Assembly (NCBI GenBank): GCA_944321945.1
Contig: CALUNE010000003.1
Span: 1 to 64,000 of the forward strand
Direction of reading: 5' to 3'
DNA from: an uncultured Alistipes sp.
GTDB taxonomy: Bacteria; Bacteroidota; Bacteroidia; Bacteroidales; Rikenellaceae
DNA length: 64,000 nt
Within the stretch, counting starts at the first letter, position 1, and each line of letters begins with the position of its first letter. A program made the translations under genes and the position numbers. Of the stretch, positions 31,238 to 39,761 are shown one piece after another. The notes below the pieces were generated by a model. The model ran no database searches. It saw nothing but the letters and a program-made list of their open reading frames with translations, and had not been told where the DNA came from.

Positions 31238-32521
31238 ATGGGACTCAATCGTAGAGATTTTTTGAAAACGGCGGGTGCCGCGACCCTCTTCACCATCGTT
31301 CCCCGCTGGGTGCTGGGAGGCCCGAATCACATCGCCCCGAGCGATCAGCTCACCAAAGGCATTATCGGCGTCGGAGGCATCGGACGCTCGAGCTATCACT
31401 TCACCAGCGACGAACGCTGCCGGCTGGTGGCCGTCTGCGACGTCGACCAGAACCATCTGGACAGCGCCGTGGAACTGGGCCGCAAGAAGTTCGGCAAGAC
31501 CCTGAAGGCCTACCACTTCTACCGCGACCTGATCAACGACCCGAACGTCGACATCGTCCACATCGCCACCCCGCCCCACTGGCACGGCATCATGGCCGTC
31601 GAGGCGGCGCGCGCCGGCAAGGATATCTGGTGCGAAAAGCCGATGACGCGCACCATCGGCGAAGGCAAACGCATCATGGAGGCCGTCAAGCAGAACGGCC
31701 GCATCTTCCGTCTGAACACGTGGTTCCGCTTCCAGGACACCTTCTACGGACTGGGCACGACCGTCGAACCGCTCAAGAAACTCGTCGACAGCGGCATGCT
31801 CGGATGGCCGCTGAAGGTGACCATCTCGGGTGCCACGGGCTTCACGTGGAAATTCTTCTGGGTGGGCAAGGAGAATCTCACCCCGCAGCCCGTTCCTGCG
31901 GCGCTGGACTACGATCTGTGGCTGGGTCCGGCCCCCTACAAGCCCTACAACGTACACCGCACGCACCAGACTTTCCGCGGATACTGGGACTATGACGGCG
32001 GCGGTCTGGGCGATATGGGCCAGCACTACATGGACCCCGTACAGTACCTGCTGGGCAAGGACAACACCTCGCCGGTAAAGGTCGAGGTGGACGCTCCGCA
32101 GCAGCATCCCGATGCCATCGGCATCTGGCGCCGCATCGTCTACACCTACGACGACGGCTGCCAGATCATCCTCGAAGGCGAGGGGTACGAAAGCAAGGGA
32201 AAGGTGCCCTACATCGAGGGCCCGAAGGGCAAGGTCTACAAGGGATTCGAGTGTACGATCCCCGACGTGATGAACCGCATCGCCGAGCTGCCCGATCCCG
32301 AACCGCAGAATACCGACTTCATCCGCTGCGTCCACACCCGCGAACGCTTCGCCTTGGACGAAATCAAGGGTTACCACAGTGCCACACTGGTGAACATGGC
32401 CCTCTGCGCCCTGCGTCTGAACCGCACGCTGAACTTCGACCCGCAGAAGCAGCTCTTCATCGACGACGATGCCGCCAACCGCCTGATCGACCAACCGATG
32501 CGCTCTCCCTGGAAAATCTGA
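31238..32521 (+). CDS. Tat-exported Gfo/Idh/MocA oxidoreductase
   Basis: This 427-residue NAD(P)-dependent oxidoreductase has a twin-arginine signal, 'NRRDFLK' at residues 4-10 plus a hydrophobic stretch, so it should be folded with cofactor before export to the periplasm. Rossmann region: 'GIIGVGGIGRSSYH', 'VAVCDVD', 'VHIATPPHWHGIMAVEAARAGKDIWCEKPM' with the family EKP motif. The C-terminal Gfo/Idh/MocA domain has 'GGGLGDMGQHYMDPVQYLLG'. Proposed job: oxidise or reduce the C3 hydroxyl of a glycoside so the DUF1080 partners can cleave it. Tightly bound NAD would be needed because free NAD is scarce in the periplasm. Confidence 0.88.
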   Translation: MGLNRRDFLKTAGAATLFTIVPRWVLGGPNHIAPSDQLTKGIIGVGGIGRSSYHFTSDERCRLVAVCDVDQNHLDSAVELGRKKFGKTLKAYHFYRDLINDPNVDIVHIATPPHWHGIMAVEAARAGKDIWCEKPMTRTIGEGKRIMEAVKQNGRIFRLNTWFRFQDTFYGLGTTVEPLKKLVDSGMLGWPLKVTISGATGFTWKFFWVGKENLTPQPVPAALDYDLWLGPAPYKPYNVHRTHQTFRGYWDYDGGGLGDMGQHYMDPVQYLLGKDNTSPVKVEVDAPQQHPDAIGIWRRIVYTYDDGCQIILEGEGYESKGKVPYIEGPKGKVYKGFECTIPDVMNRIAELPDPEPQNTDFIRCVHTRERFALDEIKGYHSATLVNMALCALRLNRTLNFDPQKQLFIDDDAANRLIDQPMRSPWKI

Positions 32522-32550
32522 CCGCCAACCACCCCAAAAAAACGCATACC

Positions 32551-35328
32551 ATGAAGAAACTGATTCTCATACTGTTTGCCGGACTGCTTCTGCCCCTGGT
32601 CTCGGGGGCGCAGGAGGTCCGCGATGACCGCCAGCGGACCACGTCGACCATCATTGCCGACGCTCTGGCCCAGCTTCCGGCCGAAACCCCCGACCTCTAC
32701 AACGAACTGATGAAGGAGCTGGCCGCCACGGGTGCCGCCGGCATCCGCGAAATGGCCGACATGCTCGTGCCCGCAGCGAAGGGCCCCAATGCTACGGTGG
32801 AATATGCCCTGAGCGGCGTCGTGCATTACGTCACGGCCAAGGGTCAGGAGGCTGCCCGAGCCGGGATCCGGAAAGGACTGGCCGAGAGCGTGGCCGCCTG
32901 CACGGACAAGCCCAATCAGGCCTTTCTGCTCTCGTTGCTGCAACTCTGCTCGACGGCCGAGGATGTGGAGATCTTTGCACGCTACGTCGATGACGCATAC
33001 CTGGCCGACGCAGCCGTGCGGGGTCTGATCGCCACGCCGGGCAGCGAAGCGATGCTGACCGACCTGATCCGCCGCAGCGACCGTCCCGTCATCCGGCTGG
33101 CCGATGCCGCCGCAGCAAAAGGAGTTACGGAGGTCGAGCCGACGCTGCTCGACTGGGCCGCAAAGGCCGACGACGACCCGACGCGCGAAGCCGTCTATCA
33201 CGCACTGGGTTGCTGCGGAAGCAAGGCCTCGCTCCGAACGCTGGCCAATGCGGCTGCCGCTTCGGATTACGACTTTGCACCGAACGATGCCACGGCCTCC
33301 TACCTCCGGCTGCTGAACAGGCTGGCCGAACAGGGCGACACGAAGAGTACGCTCGCAGCGGCCCGAGCTCTCGGCAAGGCCACGGCCCGTGCGAACGTGC
33401 GCGCCGCCGCCCTCGAACTGCAACTCAAGTACGATACCGGCAAACGTACCCGGCTGCTGCTGACAGCCCTCAAGGATTCGAACCGCGCGTATCGCGGAGC
33501 GGCGCTCGATGCCGCCAACGACTTTGCGGACGAGGCGCTCCAGGCTGCCGTGGTCAAGAAACTTCCATCGCTGGGTGACGAAGCCCGCACGGATGTCATC
33601 AACTGGCTGGGAAGCCGCCATGCCGCCTCGCAGATCGGAGCCGTCACGCCGTGGATCGAATCGTCGAACGACGAACTGGCCGCGGCAGCCATCCGCGCAG
33701 CCGGCCGAATCGGTGGCGACGAGGCTCTCGAAGCCCTGATCGCAGCCCTCGACGGCAAACACGCCGCCGAAGCCGCCTCCGCTCTGCGGGCCTTCAACGG
33801 AAAGGTGAACGACGGCCTGATTGCGGCTCTCGACCGCGACCCGCAGATCCAGATCCAGGCTCTGAAACTGATCGCCGTACGCCGCATCTCGGCCGCCTCG
33901 GAACAGGTCTTTGCCCTGCTCGCCTCCGACAACCGCGCGGTTCACGATGCCGCCGTAGAGGCGCTCTCGGGCATCTGCACGATGCAGGAGTTCGGACCGC
34001 TGTGCGACCTGCTGGACAAGGCCTCGGGCGATGAGATCGGCAAGTATCAGGCCGCCCTGAAGAATGCCCTCGCCTCGCAGCAGCCCGAAGCCCAATACGC
34101 CAAAGTCTCGGAACGCATGGCCTCGGCTCCCGAAAAGACCCGCTACTATCCGCTTCTGGCCCAGTCGGGCGTTCGTGCAGCCATCGACGATCTGCTCGCC
34201 GCACAGGACCGCGAGGCCGCATTCCGGGCGCTCCTGACGGTCGAGAATCCCGAAATGGCCAACGTTCTCTACGATCTGGCGCGGCAGAACCCCGCATGGA
34301 CCGATGCCGCCCTGACGCGTTACACCGACTTCATCGCCGCAGCTGCTGCCGACAAACAGGTCGAGGGCTTCCGCAAGGGACTCGAACTCAACCCCTCGGC
34401 CGCCGTCTGCAACAAACTGCTCCGTGCCCTGGCCCGGACCTATTCGCTGCCGGCCGTCAGCATCATCGCCCCCTATCTCGACAATCCGCAAACCGAGGCG
34501 GCGGCTGCCGAGGCCGTCAAGACCATCGCGGCCAAGAACCCCGGCATGGGCGGTGAAACGGTGGTGGCCGCACTCGAAAAGGCCCGCGACAGCTACGCCG
34601 CACGCGCCAAAAGCGATCCCGATGCCGGTTATGCCGTCGACGAAATCAAGGGACTGCTGGCCCGTTATGCGGCCATTCCGCGTTTCGAACTCCCGGCCGA
34701 CGAGGCTGCCGAAGGTTTCGAGATCCTCTTCGACGGACTTTCGCTCGAAAAATGGACCGGCAACAAGACCAACTATGTTCCCCAGGAGGGTACGATCTAC
34801 GTCACGGCTCAGTTCGGCGGCAGCGGCAACCTCTACACCATCAAGGAGTACGGCGACTTCATCCTGCGCTTCGAATTCGCCTTCGACCGCGCCGGCGTCA
34901 ACAACGGCATCGGTATCCGCACGCCGATGGGCGTCGACGCCGCCTATCACGGCATGGAGATCCAGGTGCTCGACCACGACGCCCCGATCTACAAGAACCT
35001 GCGCATCTACCAGCAGCACGGATCGGTCTACGGCATCATCCCCGCCCAGAAACACGTCAAGTTCGGCGAGCTGGGCACGTGGAACACCGAAGAGATCCGC
35101 GCCGTGGGTGACCACATCACCGTCACGGTCAACGGCGAGGTGATTCTCGACGGCAACATCCGCCAGGCCTGCAAGGGGCACAACGTCGCCCCCGACGGCT
35201 CGAACAAAAACCCCTACACGGTCGACGGCCGCAACCACCCCGGCCTCTTCAACAAACGCGGACACATCGGTCTGCTGGGCCACGGCCCCGGCATCCAGTT
35301 CCGAAACATCCGCATCAAGGAACTCTAA
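32551..35328 (+). CDS. HEAT-repeat / DUF1080 fusion protein
   Basis: This 925-residue protein has a Sec signal peptide ('MKKLILILFAGLLLPLVSGAQ'). About 680 residues of alanine-rich helical HEAT-like repeats follow (for example 'AAAIRAAGRIGGDEALEALIAALDGKHAAEAASALRAF'). A C-terminal DUF1080 domain (about 724-925) begins 'EGFEILFDGLSLEKWTG', with 'GVNNGIGIRTP', 'GMEIQVLDHD' and 'GHIGLLGHGPGIQFRNIRI'. The start at ATG 32551 excludes a longer frame inside the previous gene. It follows the Tat oxidoreductase by 29 bases. The HEAT solenoid may scaffold the oxidoreductase or bind glycan; the catalytic domain probably acts on 3-keto glycosides. Confidence 0.88.
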   Translation: MKKLILILFAGLLLPLVSGAQEVRDDRQRTTSTIIADALAQLPAETPDLYNELMKELAATGAAGIREMADMLVPAAKGPNATVEYALSGVVHYVTAKGQEAARAGIRKGLAESVAACTDKPNQAFLLSLLQLCSTAEDVEIFARYVDDAYLADAAVRGLIATPGSEAMLTDLIRRSDRPVIRLADAAAAKGVTEVEPTLLDWAAKADDDPTREAVYHALGCCGSKASLRTLANAAAASDYDFAPNDATASYLRLLNRLAEQGDTKSTLAAARALGKATARANVRAAALELQLKYDTGKRTRLLLTALKDSNRAYRGAALDAANDFADEALQAAVVKKLPSLGDEARTDVINWLGSRHAASQIGAVTPWIESSNDELAAAAIRAAGRIGGDEALEALIAALDGKHAAEAASALRAFNGKVNDGLIAALDRDPQIQIQALKLIAVRRISAASEQVFALLASDNRAVHDAAVEALSGICTMQEFGPLCDLLDKASGDEIGKYQAALKNALASQQPEAQYAKVSERMASAPEKTRYYPLLAQSGVRAAIDDLLAAQDREAAFRALLTVENPEMANVLYDLARQNPAWTDAALTRYTDFIAAAAADKQVEGFRKGLELNPSAAVCNKLLRALARTYSLPAVSIIAPYLDNPQTEAAAAEAVKTIAAKNPGMGGETVVAALEKARDSYAARAKSDPDAGYAVDEIKGLLARYAAIPRFELPADEAAEGFEILFDGLSLEKWTGNKTNYVPQEGTIYVTAQFGGSGNLYTIKEYGDFILRFEFAFDRAGVNNGIGIRTPMGVDAAYHGMEIQVLDHDAPIYKNLRIYQQHGSVYGIIPAQKHVKFGELGTWNTEEIRAVGDHITVTVNGEVILDGNIRQACKGHNVAPDGSNKNPYTVDGRNHPGLFNKRGHIGLLGHGPGIQFRNIRIKEL

Positions 35329-35337
35329 ATACTCACC

Positions 35338-35376
35338 GGAAAAGCCCGCATCCGCTTCGGCATGCGGGCCTTTTCC
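35338..35376 (+). terminator. terminator-like hairpin closing the glycan operon
   Basis: A 14-bp arm (35338-35351) pairs with 35362-35376 through one bulged base, around a 10-nt loop. The T-rich end is inside the stem (CCTTTTCC). It begins 9 bases after the HEAT-DUF1080 stop. It probably limits read-through into the next oxidoreductase gene, which has no clear promoter of its own. Confidence 0.7.
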
Positions 35377-35412
35377 AAATCTCCGTCCATACTACAAGTG
35401 TGTCTACAAATC

Positions 35413-36666
35413 ATGGATGAAATCACATTTTCGAACACTCCGGTGACGATCGTTGCCATCGGCGGCGGCAACCGCACGAACAAATACCTCGAATATGCCG
35501 TGCGGCACCCCGAACGCCTGCAACTCGTAGGAATTGTCGAACCCAATCCGCTGCGGCGCCATGCCCTGGCCGAGAAGTTCGGACTAAAACCCGAACAATG
35601 TTTCGAGGATTACAAGCTCTTCTTCCGTAATCCGCTGAAGGCCGATGCCGTGCTGATCGCCACCCCCGAAAACATCCACTTCGAACCCTGCATGCTCGCC
35701 ATCGAGGCCGGTTACCACGTGCTGCTCGAGAAACCCATCGCCCGCACCCTCGCCGAATGCCGGGCCATCGCCCGGGCCGCCCGCAACAAGGGGGTCATCG
35801 TCGGCGTCTGCCACGTGCTGCGTTACCACCCCTACTTCATCCGGATCAAAGAGATCGTCGATTCGGGCGAACTCGGTCAGATCATCTCGATCAACCACAA
35901 CGCCGCAGTCGGCATCGACCGCATGACCCACGGATACGTCCGCGGCATGTGGCGCCGCGAGGAGATCACCAACCCGATCCTGATCTCGAAGTGCTGCCAC
36001 GACATCGATTTCCTGCTGTGGCTCACCTCGTCGCAATGTCGGAAACTCACGTCGTTCGGGTCACTGCGCTGGTACCGCCCCGAGAATGCCCCCGCCGGAA
36101 GCTCCGATCGCTGCATCAACTGCCCGATCGAACCCTCGTGCCCCTACTCGGCCGTCGATCTTTACCGCACGCGCCGCGACTGGATCTCGAATTTCGACGT
36201 CCCCGAAGGAGCCACCATCGACCAGGTCATCGACCGCGAACTGAGAACCGGTCCCTACGGACGATGTGTCTTTCACTGCGACAACGATGTGGCCGATCAT
36301 CAGGTCATCGCCATGGAGATGGAAAACGACGTCACGATTTCTTTCACGATGGACACCTTTACGCTCGACGACCAGCGCCAGACCCATATCCGCCTCACAC
36401 AGGGCGAGATCGACGGCGACGAACGCTCGCTGCGCATCCGTTGGTTCCGCGGCGCCCGCGAGGAGGTGCTCGACTTCTCGTCGCTCATCGGAACGCCCTA
36501 CCATGCCGGTGCCGACCTCAACCTGATCGAGGATTTCGTCCACACGCTGGCCTGCAAGGAGCACAACTTCCGCACCTCGATCGAACAATCGGTCGAGAGC
36601 CACCGGATCTGCTACGAAGCCGAGCGCAGCCGGCTCACGGGCCAGACCATTCGTCTGGACGATTAG
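35413..36666 (+). CDS. cytoplasmic Gfo/Idh/MocA oxidoreductase with Cys cluster
   Basis: This 417-residue NAD(P)-dependent oxidoreductase has no signal peptide. ATG 35413 places the Rossmann motif 'VTIVAIGGGNRTNKYL' at the N-terminus; the longer frame starts inside the terminator hairpin. Further motifs: 'LVGIVEPNPLRR', 'AVLIATPENIHFEPCMLAIEAGYHVLLEKPIA' and 'SKCCHDIDFLLWL'. An inserted cysteine cluster, C234-x2-C237-x5-C243 with 'PYSA', could bind a metal. It probably acts in the cytoplasm on imported sugars, for example reducing a 3-keto sugar back, completing the cassette begun at 29899. Exact substrate unknown. Confidence 0.85.
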   Translation: MDEITFSNTPVTIVAIGGGNRTNKYLEYAVRHPERLQLVGIVEPNPLRRHALAEKFGLKPEQCFEDYKLFFRNPLKADAVLIATPENIHFEPCMLAIEAGYHVLLEKPIARTLAECRAIARAARNKGVIVGVCHVLRYHPYFIRIKEIVDSGELGQIISINHNAAVGIDRMTHGYVRGMWRREEITNPILISKCCHDIDFLLWLTSSQCRKLTSFGSLRWYRPENAPAGSSDRCINCPIEPSCPYSAVDLYRTRRDWISNFDVPEGATIDQVIDRELRTGPYGRCVFHCDNDVADHQVIAMEMENDVTISFTMDTFTLDDQRQTHIRLTQGEIDGDERSLRIRWFRGAREEVLDFSSLIGTPYHAGADLNLIEDFVHTLACKEHNFRTSIEQSVESHRICYEAERSRLTGQTIRLDD

Positions 36667-36752
36667 CGCCGTTCCGTGCACGGCATGGGACACGGCCTCT
36701 GAGAGGCGATCCGCCCCCGCCAGCGTCCCGTCCGAAGACGACATACGGCACC

Positions 36753-36791
36753 AAAAAAGGAGGCACCCGAAATTCGGGTGCCTCCTTTTTT
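36753..36791. terminator. bidirectional intrinsic terminator
   Basis: A near-perfect palindrome has A6 on the left, T6 on the right and a long GC-rich stem (36759-36771 pairing with 36773-36785). It serves both the plus-strand oxidoreductase (stop at 36666) and the convergent minus-strand V-ATPase operon (stop at 36806). Confidence 0.93.
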
Positions 36792-36805
36792 CCGAACGAG
36801 CCTCG

Positions 36806-37273
36806 TCAGAAGAGGTTCACGCCGTCGAGCGTGGCGATCAGGAAGGTAGCGGCTACCGACAGAATTGCGTACAACTCCGGGAAGGCGGCCAGAATCAGCG
36901 TCTTACCCATCACGTCGTGACCGTTTCCGATGGCGGCGATACCGTTGGCGCAGATCTTTGCCTGGTAGATCGACGAAGCCAGGTTGACGATACCCACCAG
37001 AATACCGGCACCCAGAATGGCGGCGCCCTGCGTCATCGTGGGGTTCGTCAGACCGCCCTGCACCAGGAAGAAGCAGACGAATCCGTAGAGGCCCTGCGAA
37101 CCCGGAAGCGCCGAGAGAATCATGTAGCTACCGAATGCGCCGCTGTTCTTCTTCATGGCTCCGACCGACGCCTGGCCGGCGATGGCCGTGCCGATGGACG
37201 ATGCGATGCCCGCGAGGCCCACCATCAACGCTACGCCGACGTAAGCCATTACCAATGCTGTTGTTGTTTCCAT
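36806..37273 (-). CDS. atpK: V-type ATPase proteolipid subunit K
   Basis: This 155-residue four-helix proteolipid forms the membrane rotor ring. The ion-binding glutamate is E133 in 'AAFPELYAIL'. L56 and S59-Q60 in 'ALPGSQGLYGF' and Q104 in 'IYQAKICANG' align with the Na+ ligands of the Enterococcus hirae NtpK ring (Leu61, Thr64, Gln65, Gln110, Glu139; Thr replaced by Ser). This suggests a Na+-coupled enzyme. It is the last gene of the operon, 38 bases after subunit I, ended by the shared terminator at 36753. Confidence 0.93.
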   Translation of the reverse strand: METTTALVMAYVGVALMVGLAGIASSIGTAIAGQASVGAMKKNSGAFGSYMILSALPGSQGLYGFVCFFLVQGGLTNPTMTQGAAILGAGILVGIVNLASSIYQAKICANGIAAIGNGHDVMGKTLILAAFPELYAILSVAATFLIATLDGVNLF

Positions 37274-37311
37274 AATGTTTTGAAAGTTGTTGATTATTTG
37301 ATTATTGTTGT

Positions 37312-39150
37312 TTATTCGTCACGTGTGTCCATTTTGCGGATGGGGTCGAACGACCGCGTAGCCATCTCGAAGCCGGCGTTCTTGAAGAACTCCACGAAGG
37401 TCAGTCGCATCGGGTGGACGAACGACGAGATGGTCGACATGAAGAGGTTGATGCCGTGGCCGATCAGCAGGATCGGGATCATCACCAGCAGCCGCACCAC
37501 GATGTTCGCCCCCTCGGGAACGAAGCCCTCGGCCAGCGTATTGAAGACCAGGGCCAGTACACCGCCCGAGAGTCCGATGGCGAACAGACGGATGTACGAC
37601 AGCACATCGCTCAACAGTCCCGTGATGTTGTTGTAGAGGTCCCACAGGCCGGCGCCGACGTTGATGAGCGGATTGCGCCGCGGATTGTTGAGCAGCAGGA
37701 GCAGCACGCCACCGACAGCCAGCGCCACGTAGAAGGCCACCGAATCGGAGGCAAAACCCGGAATCGTGATCCCGGCCATGGGCAGGGCCACGGCCAGAGC
37801 GCACGACACGAGGATCACAAACCATCCCAACTGTCCGAAGGCGTGCGAGATGCCGAAGCAGCGCGTCGTCGTCCAGATGTTGAGCGCCATGCCGAAGAGG
37901 ATCTGCACCAGGCCGATCACCAGCGAGATGATGAAGAATCGTCCCTGGAAGTCGAAGAACGGGATCGACGGGAAGTACTCCTTGAGGCTCAGTCCGAAGA
38001 ACGAGCCGCAGATGCCGCCGAAGACGATCGTCGCCACCGCACACAGCGTGGCAAACCACGCCGCACGCCGCATCATGCCCGGTTCGCGGAACTTGCGCAG
38101 CATCACCAGACCCGCCGCCAGCAGAATCAGTCCGTAGCCGGCATCGTTCAGACAGATGCCGAAAAAGAGCATGTAGAACGGCGCGAAATAGGGCGTCAGG
38201 TCCAACGTGCCGTACTTGGGTCGCGCATAGAGGTCGCCGATCATCTCGAAGATCCGCGCGAAGCGGTTGTTCTTCAGTTTGACGGGCGTATCGTCCTCGG
38301 GCGTGGGATCGCTCTTGATCCACACGACGTTGGGGTACGATTCGAGCAGGGCATCGACCCGGGCCGAAGTCTCAGTCTCGGCCCAGCCCTCGAGCAGGGC
38401 CAGCGAACCGTCGGCCTCCTTGCGGGCCGTAGCGACGACCTGTACCCCCTGCAGACGCTCCTTGAGTTCAGCGGCATAGGCTGCCAGCTGCGTCTCGGAG
38501 GCTGCCACGCGGGCAAACTCCGCATCCAAAGCCGCGAGTTTCGCCTGCTCGTCGGCCACACGCCGTTCCGCCTCGCGGATATCCATCTGCGGGGTCTTCA
38601 TCTCCTGGGCGTCGATGGTCACCTCCTCGCCCGGAGCCGCCACCACGACGAACCATACGGTCGAATCCGTGCGTGTAATCTCCGTGAGCGTGTAGTGTTC
38701 GGCCCATTGCTCCCGCTGCTTGTCGAACGTGGCGCGCTGCGTCGAGAAATAACGCAGCACGATGCCCTGTTCGGCCAGTTTGGCGGTGCGGTCGACATCG
38801 AACGGTCCCCACGGACGCAGTTCGTCGGCGAGCTTTTCGAGCCGGGCGATCTCCGAACGGATCGACGCCGCCTCACGCTGTGCCGCCGCATAGTGTTCGT
38901 AAGCCTCGCGCCCCGTGGCAAAGGGTTCGCCCCGCAGGGCGGCATGCGCCGGATCGGCCCGGAACCCCTTGAGGAACTCCGCGGCACGGCCACAACCCTC
39001 GATGTCGAGCAGCAGCTGACGGTCCTCCTCCGAGGGTTCCCAACCCGTCGTGGTGATGTCCACCAGCCCGAGTTCGCGCAGCTTCTCAATGAAATCCTCA
39101 CTCTGTGCCGCATAGAGCACAAAGTCGTATTTCGACATTCTGGCTATCAT
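37312..39150 (-). CDS. atpI: V-type ATPase membrane subunit I
   Basis: This 612-residue protein holds the stator half-channel. The N-terminal cytosolic half is helical/coiled ('ASIRSEIARLEKLADELR', 'REAERRVADEQAKLAALDAEFARVAASE'). The C-terminal half has about seven TM helices ('APFYMLFFGICLNDAGYGLILLAAGLVML', 'LLVMIPILLIGHGINLFMSTISSFVHPMRLTFVEFFKN'). The start at 39150 overlaps the subunit D stop as TTATGA, implying translational coupling; M at 39138 is the alternative. A longer upstream frame through subunit D is rejected. Confidence 0.93.
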   Translation of the reverse strand: MIARMSKYDFVLYAAQSEDFIEKLRELGLVDITTTGWEPSEEDRQLLLDIEGCGRAAEFLKGFRADPAHAALRGEPFATGREAYEHYAAAQREAASIRSEIARLEKLADELRPWGPFDVDRTAKLAEQGIVLRYFSTQRATFDKQREQWAEHYTLTEITRTDSTVWFVVVAAPGEEVTIDAQEMKTPQMDIREAERRVADEQAKLAALDAEFARVAASETQLAAYAAELKERLQGVQVVATARKEADGSLALLEGWAETETSARVDALLESYPNVVWIKSDPTPEDDTPVKLKNNRFARIFEMIGDLYARPKYGTLDLTPYFAPFYMLFFGICLNDAGYGLILLAAGLVMLRKFREPGMMRRAAWFATLCAVATIVFGGICGSFFGLSLKEYFPSIPFFDFQGRFFIISLVIGLVQILFGMALNIWTTTRCFGISHAFGQLGWFVILVSCALAVALPMAGITIPGFASDSVAFYVALAVGGVLLLLLNNPRRNPLINVGAGLWDLYNNITGLLSDVLSYIRLFAIGLSGGVLALVFNTLAEGFVPEGANIVVRLLVMIPILLIGHGINLFMSTISSFVHPMRLTFVEFFKNAGFEMATRSFDPIRKMDTRDE

Positions 39151-39755
39151 AACATGGCGCCCTCCCCGGCGGCTTGTTGTTTGTTTTTGACGATCTTCTG
39201 GGCCGACTTCGAGAGATTCTCCTCGTCCTCCATGAAGCGTTTGATCTTTCGGATGGCATCCTCGTAGCCCGGAATCTGGACCTTTTCGTAGAGGTTCACC
39301 TTCTGTGTGGTCTTGCGTCGGGCGAAGTCCAGCAGCTCCATGCGCCGCGTGTAGACCTCGCATTCGAGGCCCAGCCGCGCCAGCCGCTTGAGGATCTCCA
39401 CCCCGTCGGCAAACCACGCCGGCGACGAGAAGAGGTCATAGGCCTTCTCCTCGAAGCGAACCCCCTCCAGTTCCGGGATGCGCACCCCCGCAATCTTGCG
39501 GACCGTGAGGTCCACGTCCGCGATGCGGAGCAGGTCACTGTCAAACTCTCCCCACAGCGACACCATGTAGTCGTACTCGGCCTTCAGGGCCTCGAGCCGT
39601 CGACGGAAGTCGCCTGCGGAGTCCTTCGCCTTCTTCACCTCGGATCGAAGCGCCGACTCCTTGCTTTTGATCGTAGGGAGTGCCTTCTGCCGCATTTTCA
39701 GCTGCTTGCCGAGTTCGCCCAGCGAGGTCTTGTTGTATTGGAACTTGATGGCCAT
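39147..39755 (-). CDS. atpD: V-type ATPase central-stalk subunit D
   Basis: This 202-residue subunit D is a long antiparallel coiled coil that forms the rotating axle, linking A3B3 catalysis to the K ring. Features: N-terminal 'FQYNKTSLGELGKQLKMRQKALPTIKSKESAL' and a C-terminal helix with 'LARLGLECEVYTRRMELLDFARRKTTQKVNLYEKVQIPGYEDAIRKIKRFMEDEENL', both typical of the family. It lies 6 bases after atpB, and its stop overlaps the subunit I start. Confidence 0.93.
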   Translation of the reverse strand: MAIKFQYNKTSLGELGKQLKMRQKALPTIKSKESALRSEVKKAKDSAGDFRRRLEALKAEYDYMVSLWGEFDSDLLRIADVDLTVRKIAGVRIPELEGVRFEEKAYDLFSSPAWFADGVEILKRLARLGLECEVYTRRMELLDFARRKTTQKVNLYEKVQIPGYEDAIRKIKRFMEDEENLSKSAQKIVKNKQQAAGEGAML

Positions 39756-39761
39756 GGTGCG

